From Austwickia sp. TVS 96-490-7B (lineage in GTDB: Bacteria; Actinomycetota; Actinomycetes; Actinomycetales; Dermatophilaceae), in NCBI RefSeq assembly GCF_019331795.1, contig NZ_JAHPZL010000024.1, forward strand, positions 1 through 62,476: a stretch of 62,476 nt of DNA, read 5' to 3'. Position numbers and translations under genes: made by a program. Below are positions 35,761 through 43,702 of this stretch, in pieces. The notes under the pieces are model-generated. The model worked only from the letters and a program-made list of their open reading frames with translations, made no database searches and was not told where the DNA came from. How positions within the stretch are numbered: the first letter of the stretch is position 1; each line of letters begins with the position of its first letter.

Positions 35761-35896
35761 TGGTAAGGCCACGACGATCGTCGAGATGTCGCCGGAAGCA
35801 ACCTGCCCGTATCAGTGCTCCACCGCGTCAACAATTTCCTGTCCCCGCAACAATGCTGGGTGTAACTTTCAGTGGGTGGACGGACACATACAGGGT

Positions 35897-36469
35897 GTGA
35901 GCAGAGCTGGACCGTCCGAGCAAACCTCGGCCTTTACATCAGACTACGTTGCCTACTATCCCCTCGTCCTACGCTACTGCCAGCGTCGTGTAGACGAGCA
36001 GACTGCCCGAGATGTGACAGCGGAGACTTTTACCGTGCTCTGGCGCCGCTGGGCCGATTCACCCGAAGAGAAACTGCCATGGCTGTATTCGGTCGCCAAA
36101 AATCTGCTGGCTAATGAATCCCGCGCTGCAGCAAAGCGAGTCCAGCTAGAAACTCGACTGAAAGACCACCTGCAGGTCCAATGCGTCGCCACACATGATT
36201 CCGACATGAGTTGCCTTTACGAGGCTTTAAGCCGACTCTCACATGACGACCAGGAATTACTGAGACTCGCCTCATGGGAGGACTTGTCACCCACCCAGAT
36301 AGGCATAGTTCTAGGATGTAGTACAGGATCTGCAAGAGTGCGCCTACATCGTGCAAAGAATAGACTGAGGCGCTGCTGGAACAGCCTCCAAGGACCTCAC
36401 GCACAGGAAGACATGCAGTGCAGGAAGGGGCTCAACGATGCGCATAGAATCTCGACTGGCATCTCTTAA
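35897..36469 (+). CDS. ECF-type RNA polymerase sigma factor
   Basis: A sigma-70 region 2 plus region 4 protein of 190 residues. Region 2 is YYPLVLRYCQRRVDEQTARDVTAETFTVLW with WLYSVAKNLLANESRA (quoted in parts), and region 4 is LSHDDQELLRLASWEDLS to VLGCSTGSARVRLHRAKNRL. The start is uncertain; GTG 35897 is chosen since homology begins soon after. The frame overlaps the next gene by 32 bp. That partner is a membrane protein and probably acts as an anti-sigma-like or sensor protein. Confidence 0.9.
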   Translation: MSRAGPSEQTSAFTSDYVAYYPLVLRYCQRRVDEQTARDVTAETFTVLWRRWADSPEEKLPWLYSVAKNLLANESRAAAKRVQLETRLKDHLQVQCVATHDSDMSCLYEALSRLSHDDQELLRLASWEDLSPTQIGIVLGCSTGSARVRLHRAKNRLRRCWNSLQGPHAQEDMQCRKGLNDAHRISTGIS

Positions 36470-37454
36470 TCCAGTCAGGCCACCAAGCATAGAATCCGGG
36501 CTGGATGCACGAGCCGCTGCAGACCTGAAGCGGATTCTCTCTATTGAACTAGGGCGCAGCAGCGAGACTTCGTCGCATGCTAGCTACTCGCAGACCAACA
36601 CTAGAAAGCCCCAAAGGGAATGGATACCGCTTACAATCTGCCGGGGTGTGGCTTTTACTGTGCTTGCCACTTTTTTGCTTGTCTCCTCACATATGCTGCT
36701 ACGCCCACCCGCTCCAGCCTCTGCCGCAACGCCACCCCTCTTAAGAATAGAGAAGACCACCATGAACACAGCGCAGGCCTTTGACTCACTTGCGAGAGCT
36801 GCACACGCGGCGCCAAAATCACCAGAGGGTGGGCCGCATAAAGTGACAGAATGGAGCCTTTGGGCCCGAGTCGGCGGCGGTCAGTCAAGCGTGGCGACAG
36901 CGCCCAAGGCCACAGAATTGACACGCAATGCAGACGGTACGGCGCATGTAATTGTGCGGTGGGGGCAGCCTTGGGTCGACGATCCCGCTCACAGCGCAGT
37001 GGTTGATGCCCATCCGGGGGATTTGATTAGCGACGAGCTAATCAGCAGCCAGAACCAGGTTTTTCAAGCTTCCCCGCCAATCAACGCTGACGAGTTGATG
37101 TCGTACTTGAAAAATGCCCATCCCATTGCTGAGCAGGGCGCTCCAGAGTTGCTATCAAGCGTGCGCGACTTGCACCGCGAATGGCCTCTGGACGGAGACC
37201 AGAAGGCGGCAGTCGTGGCAGTCTTGCGTCGGCATGGGCACTTAGACTATGCGGGGCAAGCAGTTGATCGACTTGGCCGCAAGGGGTACGCGTTCAGCCT
37301 CGACCATCAGCATGGCGGTCTCCCCACTCGCACGACACTTATATTCGATGCGGGATCCGGCAGTCTTTTGGCTGTCGAGGACATGCTGACCGGTTCGGCC
37401 GGGAAACTCAATGTCACCACTCCCGCCGTGGTCAGCTACACATGTTTCGGTTGA
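36438..37454 (+). CDS. Membrane protein paired with ECF sigma factor (CU044_5270-like)
   Basis: A 338-residue protein with one membrane segment at about residues 68-90 (VAFTVLATFLLVSSHMLL), a cytoplasmic N-terminus with SGLDARAAADLKRIL, and a large external domain (FDSLARAAHAAP, VTEWSLWARVGGG to the end). The layout and the tail (AGQAVDRLGRKGYAFSLDH, LIFDAGSGSLLAVEDML) match the CU044_5270 family that accompanies ECF sigma genes in actinobacteria. It may regulate the sigma factor by sensing outside signals. AAGGGG six bases before ATG 36438 supports the start. Confidence 0.85.
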   Translation: MRIESRLASLNPVRPPSIESGLDARAAADLKRILSIELGRSSETSSHASYSQTNTRKPQREWIPLTICRGVAFTVLATFLLVSSHMLLRPPAPASAATPPLLRIEKTTMNTAQAFDSLARAAHAAPKSPEGGPHKVTEWSLWARVGGGQSSVATAPKATELTRNADGTAHVIVRWGQPWVDDPAHSAVVDAHPGDLISDELISSQNQVFQASPPINADELMSYLKNAHPIAEQGAPELLSSVRDLHREWPLDGDQKAAVVAVLRRHGHLDYAGQAVDRLGRKGYAFSLDHQHGGLPTRTTLIFDAGSGSLLAVEDMLTGSAGKLNVTTPAVVSYTCFG

Positions 37455-37586
37455 TACCACGATTAACTCAAGTTTCAATTGATCACGGCTGACTGAAGCG
37501 CCGAGGAGCCGCTGGGCTTGCGGTACATCTTGGCGCTGTATCGCAAGCAAAGGTGAGGGAGTTCCGCCTCGTGATACTGGAGCAGC

Positions 37587-37626
37587 TTGAACCAACCCGC
37601 TTCATGACCGAAGCGAGTTGGTTCAA
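37587..37626. terminator. Strong inverted repeat between convergent genes
   Basis: TTGAACCAACCCGCTTC, loop ATGACC, GAAGCGAGTTGGTTCAA: a 17-bp stem with one mismatch. It lies between the ends of the sigma-partner gene (rightward) and the I36-like remnant (leftward). No T run, but flanking TTGAA and TTCAA give some. A bidirectional terminator is the likely role. Confidence 0.65.
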
Positions 37627-37650
37627 ACCAGGCGAGGACGAGAAAAGCCA

Positions 37651-38060
37651 TCAGAGCTGACAGGCAAAATTGTTGGCCCTGTCATTATGGCCACTCCCGA
37701 CGTAGGCGCTCAGACTGTTGGGCGCCATGACCCAAAGTACGTTTCCGGGCGAGCTTTCCACCGTGACCCTGCCCAAGTACTTAATGTTCACCCAGGACGA
37801 CGCCTGGTTTCCAAAACCCCAGCTGGCCAGGCTATCCCGGTAGTTGAAGGGGGTGTATTCGCAATCCGAGAACTGGAGCATTCGGCCACGGTAGTCTGAG
37901 TGCTCATAGAAGCAGTACCAGCGTTTGCTGCTGGAATAACCGAATGCTCTTTCACGTATGCATCGATGTCACCCTGTACCGGCGACTTGGATGCAGCGAC
38001 CGAGCCAACAAACCCTGGCCCTATTGCCCGGGTTCGGTAGAGGTCCTGCTTCCTGGAAAA
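37651..38060 (-). pseudogene. Frameshifted secreted protein of the I36 peptidase-inhibitor type
   Basis: The minus-strand frame from about 37950 to 37651 reads RWYCFYEHSDYRGRMLQFSD and later WGFGNQASSWVN to FACQL. This is the Cys-and-Gly-rich crystallin-like domain of secreted I36-type proteins. The expected N-terminal part, GSVAASKSPVQGDIDAYVKE, lies in another frame just upstream (38000-37930), so one or more frameshifts separate them, and no start with a signal peptide is found in the domain frame. In intact relatives, the domain comes after a short pro-part in the same frame. Confidence 0.6.
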
Positions 38061-38072
38061 ATGACGAGCGTC

Positions 38073-38220
38073 ATGTCGACACCGAAGAAGCCCCGCATGG
38101 AGTCCAAGGAGCATCGAGCCACGCGACTATCGGTCGAGACCCGTCGCGACCCGGAGGTGCGGGTCGGGGTGACCAAGCGGATCGGTGAACAGCTAGGGAC
38201 CTCTACCGGGTCCTCGAAAC
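38073..38220 (+). mobile_element. IS3-family OrfA fragment
   Basis: The plus-strand frame from ATG 38073 reads MSTPKKPR and then RLSVETRRDPEVRVGVTKRI-GEQLG, which matches the helix-turn-helix part of IS3-family OrfA proteins in actinobacteria. Normally a turn (x-PETLRTWV) and a leucine zipper follow; here homology stops at about 38220. No OrfB is present. A short remnant of an element. Confidence 0.62.
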
Positions 38221-38305
38221 CGCACTCACCGCCGGAGCCCCCGACAGCATCCGGCACGGCTCCACAGCGAACTGGCCGCTGCCTGAGGAAAACCGCAGCC
38301 GCACC

Positions 38306-38941
38306 TCAAAGCACACCGTGGGCCTGTGCAGCGTGGACGGCGGCGGTGCGGCTGGTGGCGCCGAGCTTGTCGTAAATATGGGCCAGGTGCGTTTTGACGG
38401 TCGCTTCACTGACGCTGAGCCGACCAGCGATCTGCCGATTGGCGAGCCCATCAGCGAGCAGGCGCAGCACGTCCAATTCCCTCGCGCTGAGGGTGCGATG
38501 CCCGGCACGCATCGTGGTGACCACTCTGGCTTCCTGAGCGGCAGACAGGACAGTTTCGCCAGCCGCAGCTCGTCGTACGGCAGTGATGATGTCTCGGGGG
38601 TCGGCGTCCTTGAGGAGATAGCCGGAAGCGCCAGCTTCGACGGCACGCACAATGTCACGGTCGTGGTCATAGGTGGTGAGGATGACCACGGCAGGGGGGC
38701 AGGCGGGCGCGCCAGGGGAATCAGTCACCAGCGAGCGCACCACGCCGACCCCATCGAGGCCGTCACCGAGCCGCAGATCGCACAAGACCACGTCGGGGGT
38801 GAGCGCGCGGGCAGCGTCCACGGCGGTTTGGCCGTCCGCTGCTTCGCCGACGACGGTGATGGTGGGGTCGGCGTCGAGGAGCATTCGCAGACCGGCCCGT
38901 ACGACGGGGTGGTCGTCGACGATGAGCACGGTCGTGGTCAT
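38306..38941 (-). CDS. NarL/FixJ-family response regulator
   Basis: A 211-residue regulator. Receiver domain with LIVDDHPVVRAGL, phospho-acceptor Asp in PDVVLCDLRLG (about residue 55), ILTTYDHD and GYLLKDADP (Lys about 108). LuxR-type HTH with LSARELDVLRLLADGLANRQIA and VKTHLAHIYDKLG. ATG 38941 overlaps the stop of the histidine kinase gene (ATGA), so both form one transcript with the MMPL gene upstream. Confidence 0.95.
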   Translation of the reverse strand: MTTTVLIVDDHPVVRAGLRMLLDADPTITVVGEAADGQTAVDAARALTPDVVLCDLRLGDGLDGVGVVRSLVTDSPGAPACPPAVVILTTYDHDRDIVRAVEAGASGYLLKDADPRDIITAVRRAAAGETVLSAAQEARVVTTMRAGHRTLSARELDVLRLLADGLANRQIAGRLSVSEATVKTHLAHIYDKLGATSRTAAVHAAQAHGVL

Positions 38942-40176
38942 GTGCGCTCCTCGGGGGGGTCATCGGAAGCTGGTGGGCGCAGCGGCAGGTGTGCGCAGAC
39001 GGCGGTGCCGTGTCCGGGGGCGGATTCGATGGTGAGCATCCCGCCGAGTTCTTTCAAGCGGGCGCGGGTGGAGGTGAGGCCGTAGCCGCCTCGGGTGACG
39101 TCGATGCCCGCAACGTCAGGTGGCCGGTCATGTCGGGACGGGTCGAAGCCGATGCCGTCGTCGACGATGTCGAGGAGGACCTCGTGGGCGGTGCTGTCCA
39201 CGGAGATGATCACTTGGTGGGCGTGCGCGTGGGTGCGGACGTTGGCGAGGGCGCCTTGCACGGTGCGGAGCAGGACCACTTCGTCGGTGGTGCGTAGCTG
39301 AGGTGGGTCGTCGCTCACGCGGAGTTCGGTGGTGATGCCGGTGTCGCGGTGCAGGTCGTCGAGGAGTCGTTGCAGGGCTGCGGTCAGGCTGTGATGCTCC
39401 AACGCGGTGGGGGTGAGCGCACCGACGACACGTCGTGCTTCGTGGAGGTTGTCTACGGCGGTGGCTTCGATGCGGGCCAGCAGGTCGCGTCGGGCGGCAT
39501 CGTCGGGGGCGGAGTCAGCGCTGCGGGCGAGCAACACGATGGAGGAGAACCCTTGAGCGAGAGTGTCGTGGATGTCGCGGGACAGTCGGGTACGTTCGGC
39601 GAGCGCTCCGGCGTGCCGGTGTGCGGCGGCGAGTTGGTCGTGCAGGACGGCGCTTTCTTCCTGGGCTTGTAGCAGTGACTCGAGGAGTTGTGCGCGAGTG
39701 AGTGATTCCCGGGCGAGGAGGACTTGCCCGCGGGCCAGGGCGACGGCGACGAGGGCTCCGACGCTGGGTCCGACGATTTTGCTGACGGTCCAGCTGCCGC
39801 TGTCGATGGCGGGGATGAGGAGGACTACGGCCAAGGTGGTGGCGGTGTAGGTCGCGGCGGTGGCCAAGGGAAGGAGACGTGCGGCGTGCAGCCACAAGCC
39901 AAAAGCGACCCACACGAACGCTGGGGAGACCACGGTCAGGGCGCCCCATAGTCCGGCCAGGATGACAAACCAGGTGGTGCTGCCACGTCGAGGCCCGCCG
40001 ACGTACCAGCTGGTGAAGGCGGCAGCAGCGAGAAGGAGGGGCAGGGCGGGGGTGTGGGTGCGCCAGCTTTGGATGACAGCGACGGTCAGCAAGGTGGCGG
40101 TGACGATATGGTCGAGTGCTGCGACGGCGGCGATGACCTGTCTGGTGCGGCCGGCGGCCTGGTTCATGATGGTCAC
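38938..40176 (-). CDS. NarL-type sensor histidine kinase
   Basis: A 412-residue kinase with four or five hydrophobic segments in the first 155 residues, a linker helix, HisKA_3 phospho-acceptor LSRDIHDTLAQGFSSI (His about residue 202), and HATPase_c with N-box-like VVLLRTVQGALANVRTHA, DDGIGFD and GYGLTSTRARLKELGG. GTG 40176 overlaps the stop of the MMPL gene (GTGA); ATG 40167 is an alternative. Signals probably reach it through the membrane part, with no extracellular loop of note. Cognate regulator is the next gene. Confidence 0.94.
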   Translation of the reverse strand: MTIMNQAAGRTRQVIAAVAALDHIVTATLLTVAVIQSWRTHTPALPLLLAAAAFTSWYVGGPRRGSTTWFVILAGLWGALTVVSPAFVWVAFGLWLHAARLLPLATAATYTATTLAVVLLIPAIDSGSWTVSKIVGPSVGALVAVALARGQVLLARESLTRAQLLESLLQAQEESAVLHDQLAAAHRHAGALAERTRLSRDIHDTLAQGFSSIVLLARSADSAPDDAARRDLLARIEATAVDNLHEARRVVGALTPTALEHHSLTAALQRLLDDLHRDTGITTELRVSDDPPQLRTTDEVVLLRTVQGALANVRTHAHAHQVIISVDSTAHEVLLDIVDDGIGFDPSRHDRPPDVAGIDVTRGGYGLTSTRARLKELGGMLTIESAPGHGTAVCAHLPLRPPASDDPPEERT

Positions 40177-42287
40177 GCTACGCGGGTCGCCCCTGGTGGG
40201 GTGGGTGGTGCGGGTGCGCGTCGTAGCACGGTGACGAGGCCGGGGACCAGCAGGGTTCGTACGACGAAGGTGTCGATGATGACGCCGAGTCCGACGATCA
40301 GGCCGAGTTGTCCGAGGACGACGAGGGGGAGTACGCCGAGGGCGGCGAAGACGGCGGCGAGGACGATTCCGGCGCTAGTGATGACGGCTCCGGTGGCGCC
40401 GACAGCGCGGGCCATGCCAGCGCGGGTGCCGTGGAGTGGCATTTCTTGGTGGGCGCGGTGGACCAGGAAGATGGTGTAGTCGACGCCGAGAGCGACGAGG
40501 AACAGGAACGCGATCAGGGGGACTTGCACGTCGAGGGCGGGGAATCCGAGGAAGGTGCGGCCGATCCAGGCTCCGGCGCCGATGGTGGCCAGGGAGCTGA
40601 GGGCGTTGACGGCGAGCAGGACGAGGGGGATGAGTACGGCGCGCAGGAGCACCATGAGGATGAGCGCGGTGAGGGTGAGGATGATGGGGGCGATGACGGT
40701 CAGGTCGCGTTGGGCGGCGCTGCGGGCATCGACTTGGACGGCGGGTGCTCCTCCGACCAGGGAGTGAGTTTCGGGGTGGGTGGCGAGTCGGTCCCGAATG
40801 GTGGTGACTAGGTCGTGGGCGGTGTTGCTGCCGGGGATGGCGTCGCCAGTGACGGTGAGTGCAGTGCGTCCGTCGACGGTGGCGCCGGGCCGCACCGAGG
40901 TGAGGTGGGGGATGTCACGCAGGTCGGCGGTGACAGTGTCGAGATGGTCGGTATCGGTGAGGACGGTGATGGGGGCGATGGTGCCGGCGGGGAAGTGCGC
41001 GGCAGCGGTGTCGAGGCCACGCTGGGAGTCAGAAGCGACGCGGAATTGTTCGCTTTGGGTCAGACCGATGCGGGTGCCGATCAGCCCGGTGGCGAGGATC
41101 CCCAGGGTCGTGAGGGCGATGAGGACGACAGCGACGGGTCGCGCAGTGACTGCGGTGCCCAATCGGTGCCAGGCGGTGTCGTACTGGGTGTGAGCGGCGG
41201 GGTCGGTGGGGTCAGTGGGGTGCGGGACAAACGGCCAGAAAACCCGGCGTCCGAGGAGCAAGAGCGCTGCTGGTAGGGGAAGGAGGGCAGCGGCGGCAGC
41301 GATGAGCAGGCCGACAGCGCCAGCTAATCCGAGGCCGCGAGTGCCGGGCACGATCGCGGCGAGAAGTGAGCTGAGTGCCAGGACCACGGTGAGGTTGCTG
41401 GCGAGGATGGCAGGGAGGACGGCGCGCCATGCGGTGGCGAGGGCGTCACGGTGGTCGGGGTGGATGTGGAGTTCTTCGCGGTAGCGGGAGATGAGCAGCA
41501 TCGCGTAGTTCGTTCCGGCGCCGAAGACGAGGACACTGACGATCCCGGCGTCGAAGGTGAGCCCACTGGCTTGGCCTGCGCCTTTGGTGACGGTGGCGGC
41601 GAGTTGGTCAGCGAGCGCGACGACGGTGAGGGGGACGAGCCACAGGGTGGGTGAGCGGTATGTGAGCAGGAGGAGGACGGCGACGACGACGATGGTGACG
41701 GTGAGGAGGGTGAAGTCGGCTCCGGCGAAGGCCCCAGCGATGTCGGCGCCGAAGGCGGGTCCGCCGGTGACGTCAATGTGCAGTGCGGTGGGGCGGTGGT
41801 GGTCGATGCGGTCGCGGAGTTCGCTGATGGTGGTGGCGGTCTCAGCGTTGCTGGTTCCGATGCGCAGCGGGACGGTGGTGATGGCGGCGTGGCCGTCTTC
41901 GGAGATCACCGGTCGGGGCGGTCCCGCGGCGGGAGCGTTTTTTCCTTGGAGGTCAGTGGGGGTGACGTCAGCGGTGAGCTGGGCGATGTCGTGCCGATCT
42001 TGGGGAGTCAAGGGTGCCTGGTCGGTGCGGGTGGTCACCAGCAGTGCTGTGCCGATGTCGGAGCCGGGTCGTGATTTCAGTTCGGCTGCGACCCGAGCTG
42101 ATTCGGCGTTGGCGGGGATTGCTTCGCCACGTGGGGGGATGGTGGCGGTGCGCAGGGTCGCGCTGGCGACGGTCAGGATGAGTGCGAATCCGAGCAGGAT
42201 CCACCACGACGTACGGCGGATGAACAGTCGCTGGAGGCGGAACTGCCCGTGAGGAGGTGCCGGGTTGCCAGGGGTGGATGACGTCAT
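40173..42287 (-). CDS. MMPL/RND-family transporter
   Basis: A 704-residue membrane protein with two repeated halves. Each has one N-terminal membrane segment, an external loop (about 45-190 and 410-535) and five further segments with MMPL marks: GAGTNYAMLLISRYREEL in the first half and ALGVDYTIFLVHRAHQE in the second. Such proteins move lipids or hydrophobic drugs. ATG 42287 is chosen because the first hydrophobic segment follows at residue 25. It is first in an operon with a NarL-type two-component pair, which may control it. Confidence 0.92.
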   Translation of the reverse strand: MTSSTPGNPAPPHGQFRLQRLFIRRTSWWILLGFALILTVASATLRTATIPPRGEAIPANAESARVAAELKSRPGSDIGTALLVTTRTDQAPLTPQDRHDIAQLTADVTPTDLQGKNAPAAGPPRPVISEDGHAAITTVPLRIGTSNAETATTISELRDRIDHHRPTALHIDVTGGPAFGADIAGAFAGADFTLLTVTIVVVAVLLLLTYRSPTLWLVPLTVVALADQLAATVTKGAGQASGLTFDAGIVSVLVFGAGTNYAMLLISRYREELHIHPDHRDALATAWRAVLPAILASNLTVVLALSSLLAAIVPGTRGLGLAGAVGLLIAAAAALLPLPAALLLLGRRVFWPFVPHPTDPTDPAAHTQYDTAWHRLGTAVTARPVAVVLIALTTLGILATGLIGTRIGLTQSEQFRVASDSQRGLDTAAAHFPAGTIAPITVLTDTDHLDTVTADLRDIPHLTSVRPGATVDGRTALTVTGDAIPGSNTAHDLVTTIRDRLATHPETHSLVGGAPAVQVDARSAAQRDLTVIAPIILTLTALILMVLLRAVLIPLVLLAVNALSSLATIGAGAWIGRTFLGFPALDVQVPLIAFLFLVALGVDYTIFLVHRAHQEMPLHGTRAGMARAVGATGAVITSAGIVLAAVFAALGVLPLVVLGQLGLIVGLGVIIDTFVVRTLLVPGLVTVLRRAPAPPTPPGATRVA

Positions 42288-42461
42288 GGTGTCGACGGTA
42301 GGGACGGCGGTGTGTGGGCGGCGACCGGGCGACATCATCCGTTCGGGTGATCTGCGTTCCTGGGCGAGGGCGCGGATTGATGGGTGGGAGGTGTGGATTC
42401 GCCGGTGGGGCGTACGGTGCTGCATGCTCGCTTGTGATGTGGGAAAGGGTGGGAGCTGCTG

Positions 42462-43280
42462 ATGCCTGAGGGACATGTGATTCACCGGTTGGCTACGTCG
42501 TACACGGAGGTTTTTGCTGACCGGACGACGTACAGCAGCAGCCCGCAGGGCCGTTTCGCGGCGTCAGCTGCGCTGATCACTGGCCGCCCATTGGACGTCG
42601 CGGAAGCGTACGGGAAACACCTGTTTTGCCATTTCGGCGCGGATATCGTGCACGTCCATTTGGGCATGGCGGGCAAGACGACTCTGCAGCACGCCGACGT
42701 CACCGATGGTGATCGACCGGTCGTGGGTGCAGTGCGATGGCGGTTAGAAAACGATCAGTCGTGGTGTGACCTGCGGGGACCGGCGATCTGTGAACTGATC
42801 GACGAGACGGCCCGCCACAAGGTGCTCGCCCGTCTCGGACCGGACCCGTTGCGGGCAGACGCTGATCCGGAGCGGGCGTGGGATCGCCTTCGACGGTCTC
42901 GCCGGTCGACCGCTGAGCTGTTGATGGACCAGAAGATCTTTGCCGGGGTGGGCAACATTTTCCGCGCCGAGGTGCTTTACCGTGCCGCGATGGATCCGAT
43001 GCGGCCGGGATCGTCACTGACTAGGGACGAATGTGATGCGCTGTGGGCTGATCTGGTGACACTGATGACGTACGCCGTACAACATGGTCGGATCGACACT
43101 GTCCGGGAGGCACACACCCCGGCGGCGACCGGCCGGGAGCCGCGACACGACCGGCACGGCGGGGAAGTCTATGTCTATCGGCGGGCCGGTCAAGCGTGTC
43201 ATGTCTGCGGTACGCCGGTGCGCACCGCCGTGGTGGCGCAACGAAACCTCTTCTGGTGCCCGCAATGTCAGCGTCAGTGA
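42462..43280 (+). CDS. Fpg/Nei-family DNA glycosylase
   Basis: A base-excision repair enzyme of 272 residues. It starts with MPEGHVIHRLA; the Pro at position 2 and Glu at 3 are catalytic. LGMAGKTTL, the helix-two-turn-helix KIFAGVGNIFRAEVLYRA, and a C-terminal zinc finger (CHVCGTPV to CPQCQ) complete the fold. MPEGH rather than MPELP is typical of Nei/endonuclease VIII-like members, which remove oxidised pyrimidines. It faces aminopeptidase N across the mosaic repeat array. Confidence 0.95.
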   Translation: MPEGHVIHRLATSYTEVFADRTTYSSSPQGRFAASAALITGRPLDVAEAYGKHLFCHFGADIVHVHLGMAGKTTLQHADVTDGDRPVVGAVRWRLENDQSWCDLRGPAICELIDETARHKVLARLGPDPLRADADPERAWDRLRRSRRSTAELLMDQKIFAGVGNIFRAEVLYRAAMDPMRPGSSLTRDECDALWADLVTLMTYAVQHGRIDTVREAHTPAATGREPRHDRHGGEVYVYRRAGQACHVCGTPVRTAVVAQRNLFWCPQCQRQ

Positions 43281-43395
43281 CGATCCCCGTGCTGACGTCA
43301 ACGGGTCGCGGTCTGCCCCGGCCTGGTGAGCCTCGCTGAGGGCCTGATCTGCGCCGCTCAGCGCTTGCTCCAGCCCCACTTCACTCCCGCCCCTC

Positions 43396-43697
43396 AACCC
43401 GCCCACGGGCGATATCCGGCCAGACCAAACCCGCCCACGGGCGACATTCACGAAACACGACCTGCAGGTTTACCCCACAAAACCCGCCCACGGGCGACAT
43501 TCACGAAACACGACCTGCAGGTTTACCCCACAAAACCCGCCCATGGGCGACACCCGGCCAGACCAAACCCGCCCATGGGCGACATTCAGCCCCACAACCC
43601 GCCCACGGGCGCACTTCACGAAACACGACCTGCAGGTTTACCCCACAAAACCCGCCCACGGGCGACACCCGGCCAGACCAAACCCGCCCATGGGCGA
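43396..43697. repeat. Mosaic array of eight palindromic cores
   Basis: A core AACCCGCCCAYGGGCGA occurs eight times (starts near 43396, 43428, 43481, 43534, 43566, 43596, 43649 and 43681). Its centre CGCCCATGGGCG is a perfect 12-bp palindrome in copies 4, 5 and 8; the others carry C for T. Spacers are of two kinds, short A (ACCCGGCCAGACCA, about 32 bp per unit) and long B (TTCACGAAACACGACCTGCA..., about 53 bp), plus one shortened B, in the order A, B, B, A, short B, B, A. The array fills the gap between convergent genes. It is too irregular for a CRISPR. Confidence 0.93.
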
Positions 43698-43702
43698 GGG
43701 GG

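Noticed and set aside
35496-35834. Minus-strand frame of 112 codons in the IS4 remnant
   Set aside because: The plus strand shows transposase homology there, so the minus frame is a shadow.
43396-43697. CRISPR array
   Set aside because: Spacers are only of two kinds and repeat exactly, the repeat core is about 17 bp and unit lengths alternate between 32 and 53 bp. No cas gene is near.
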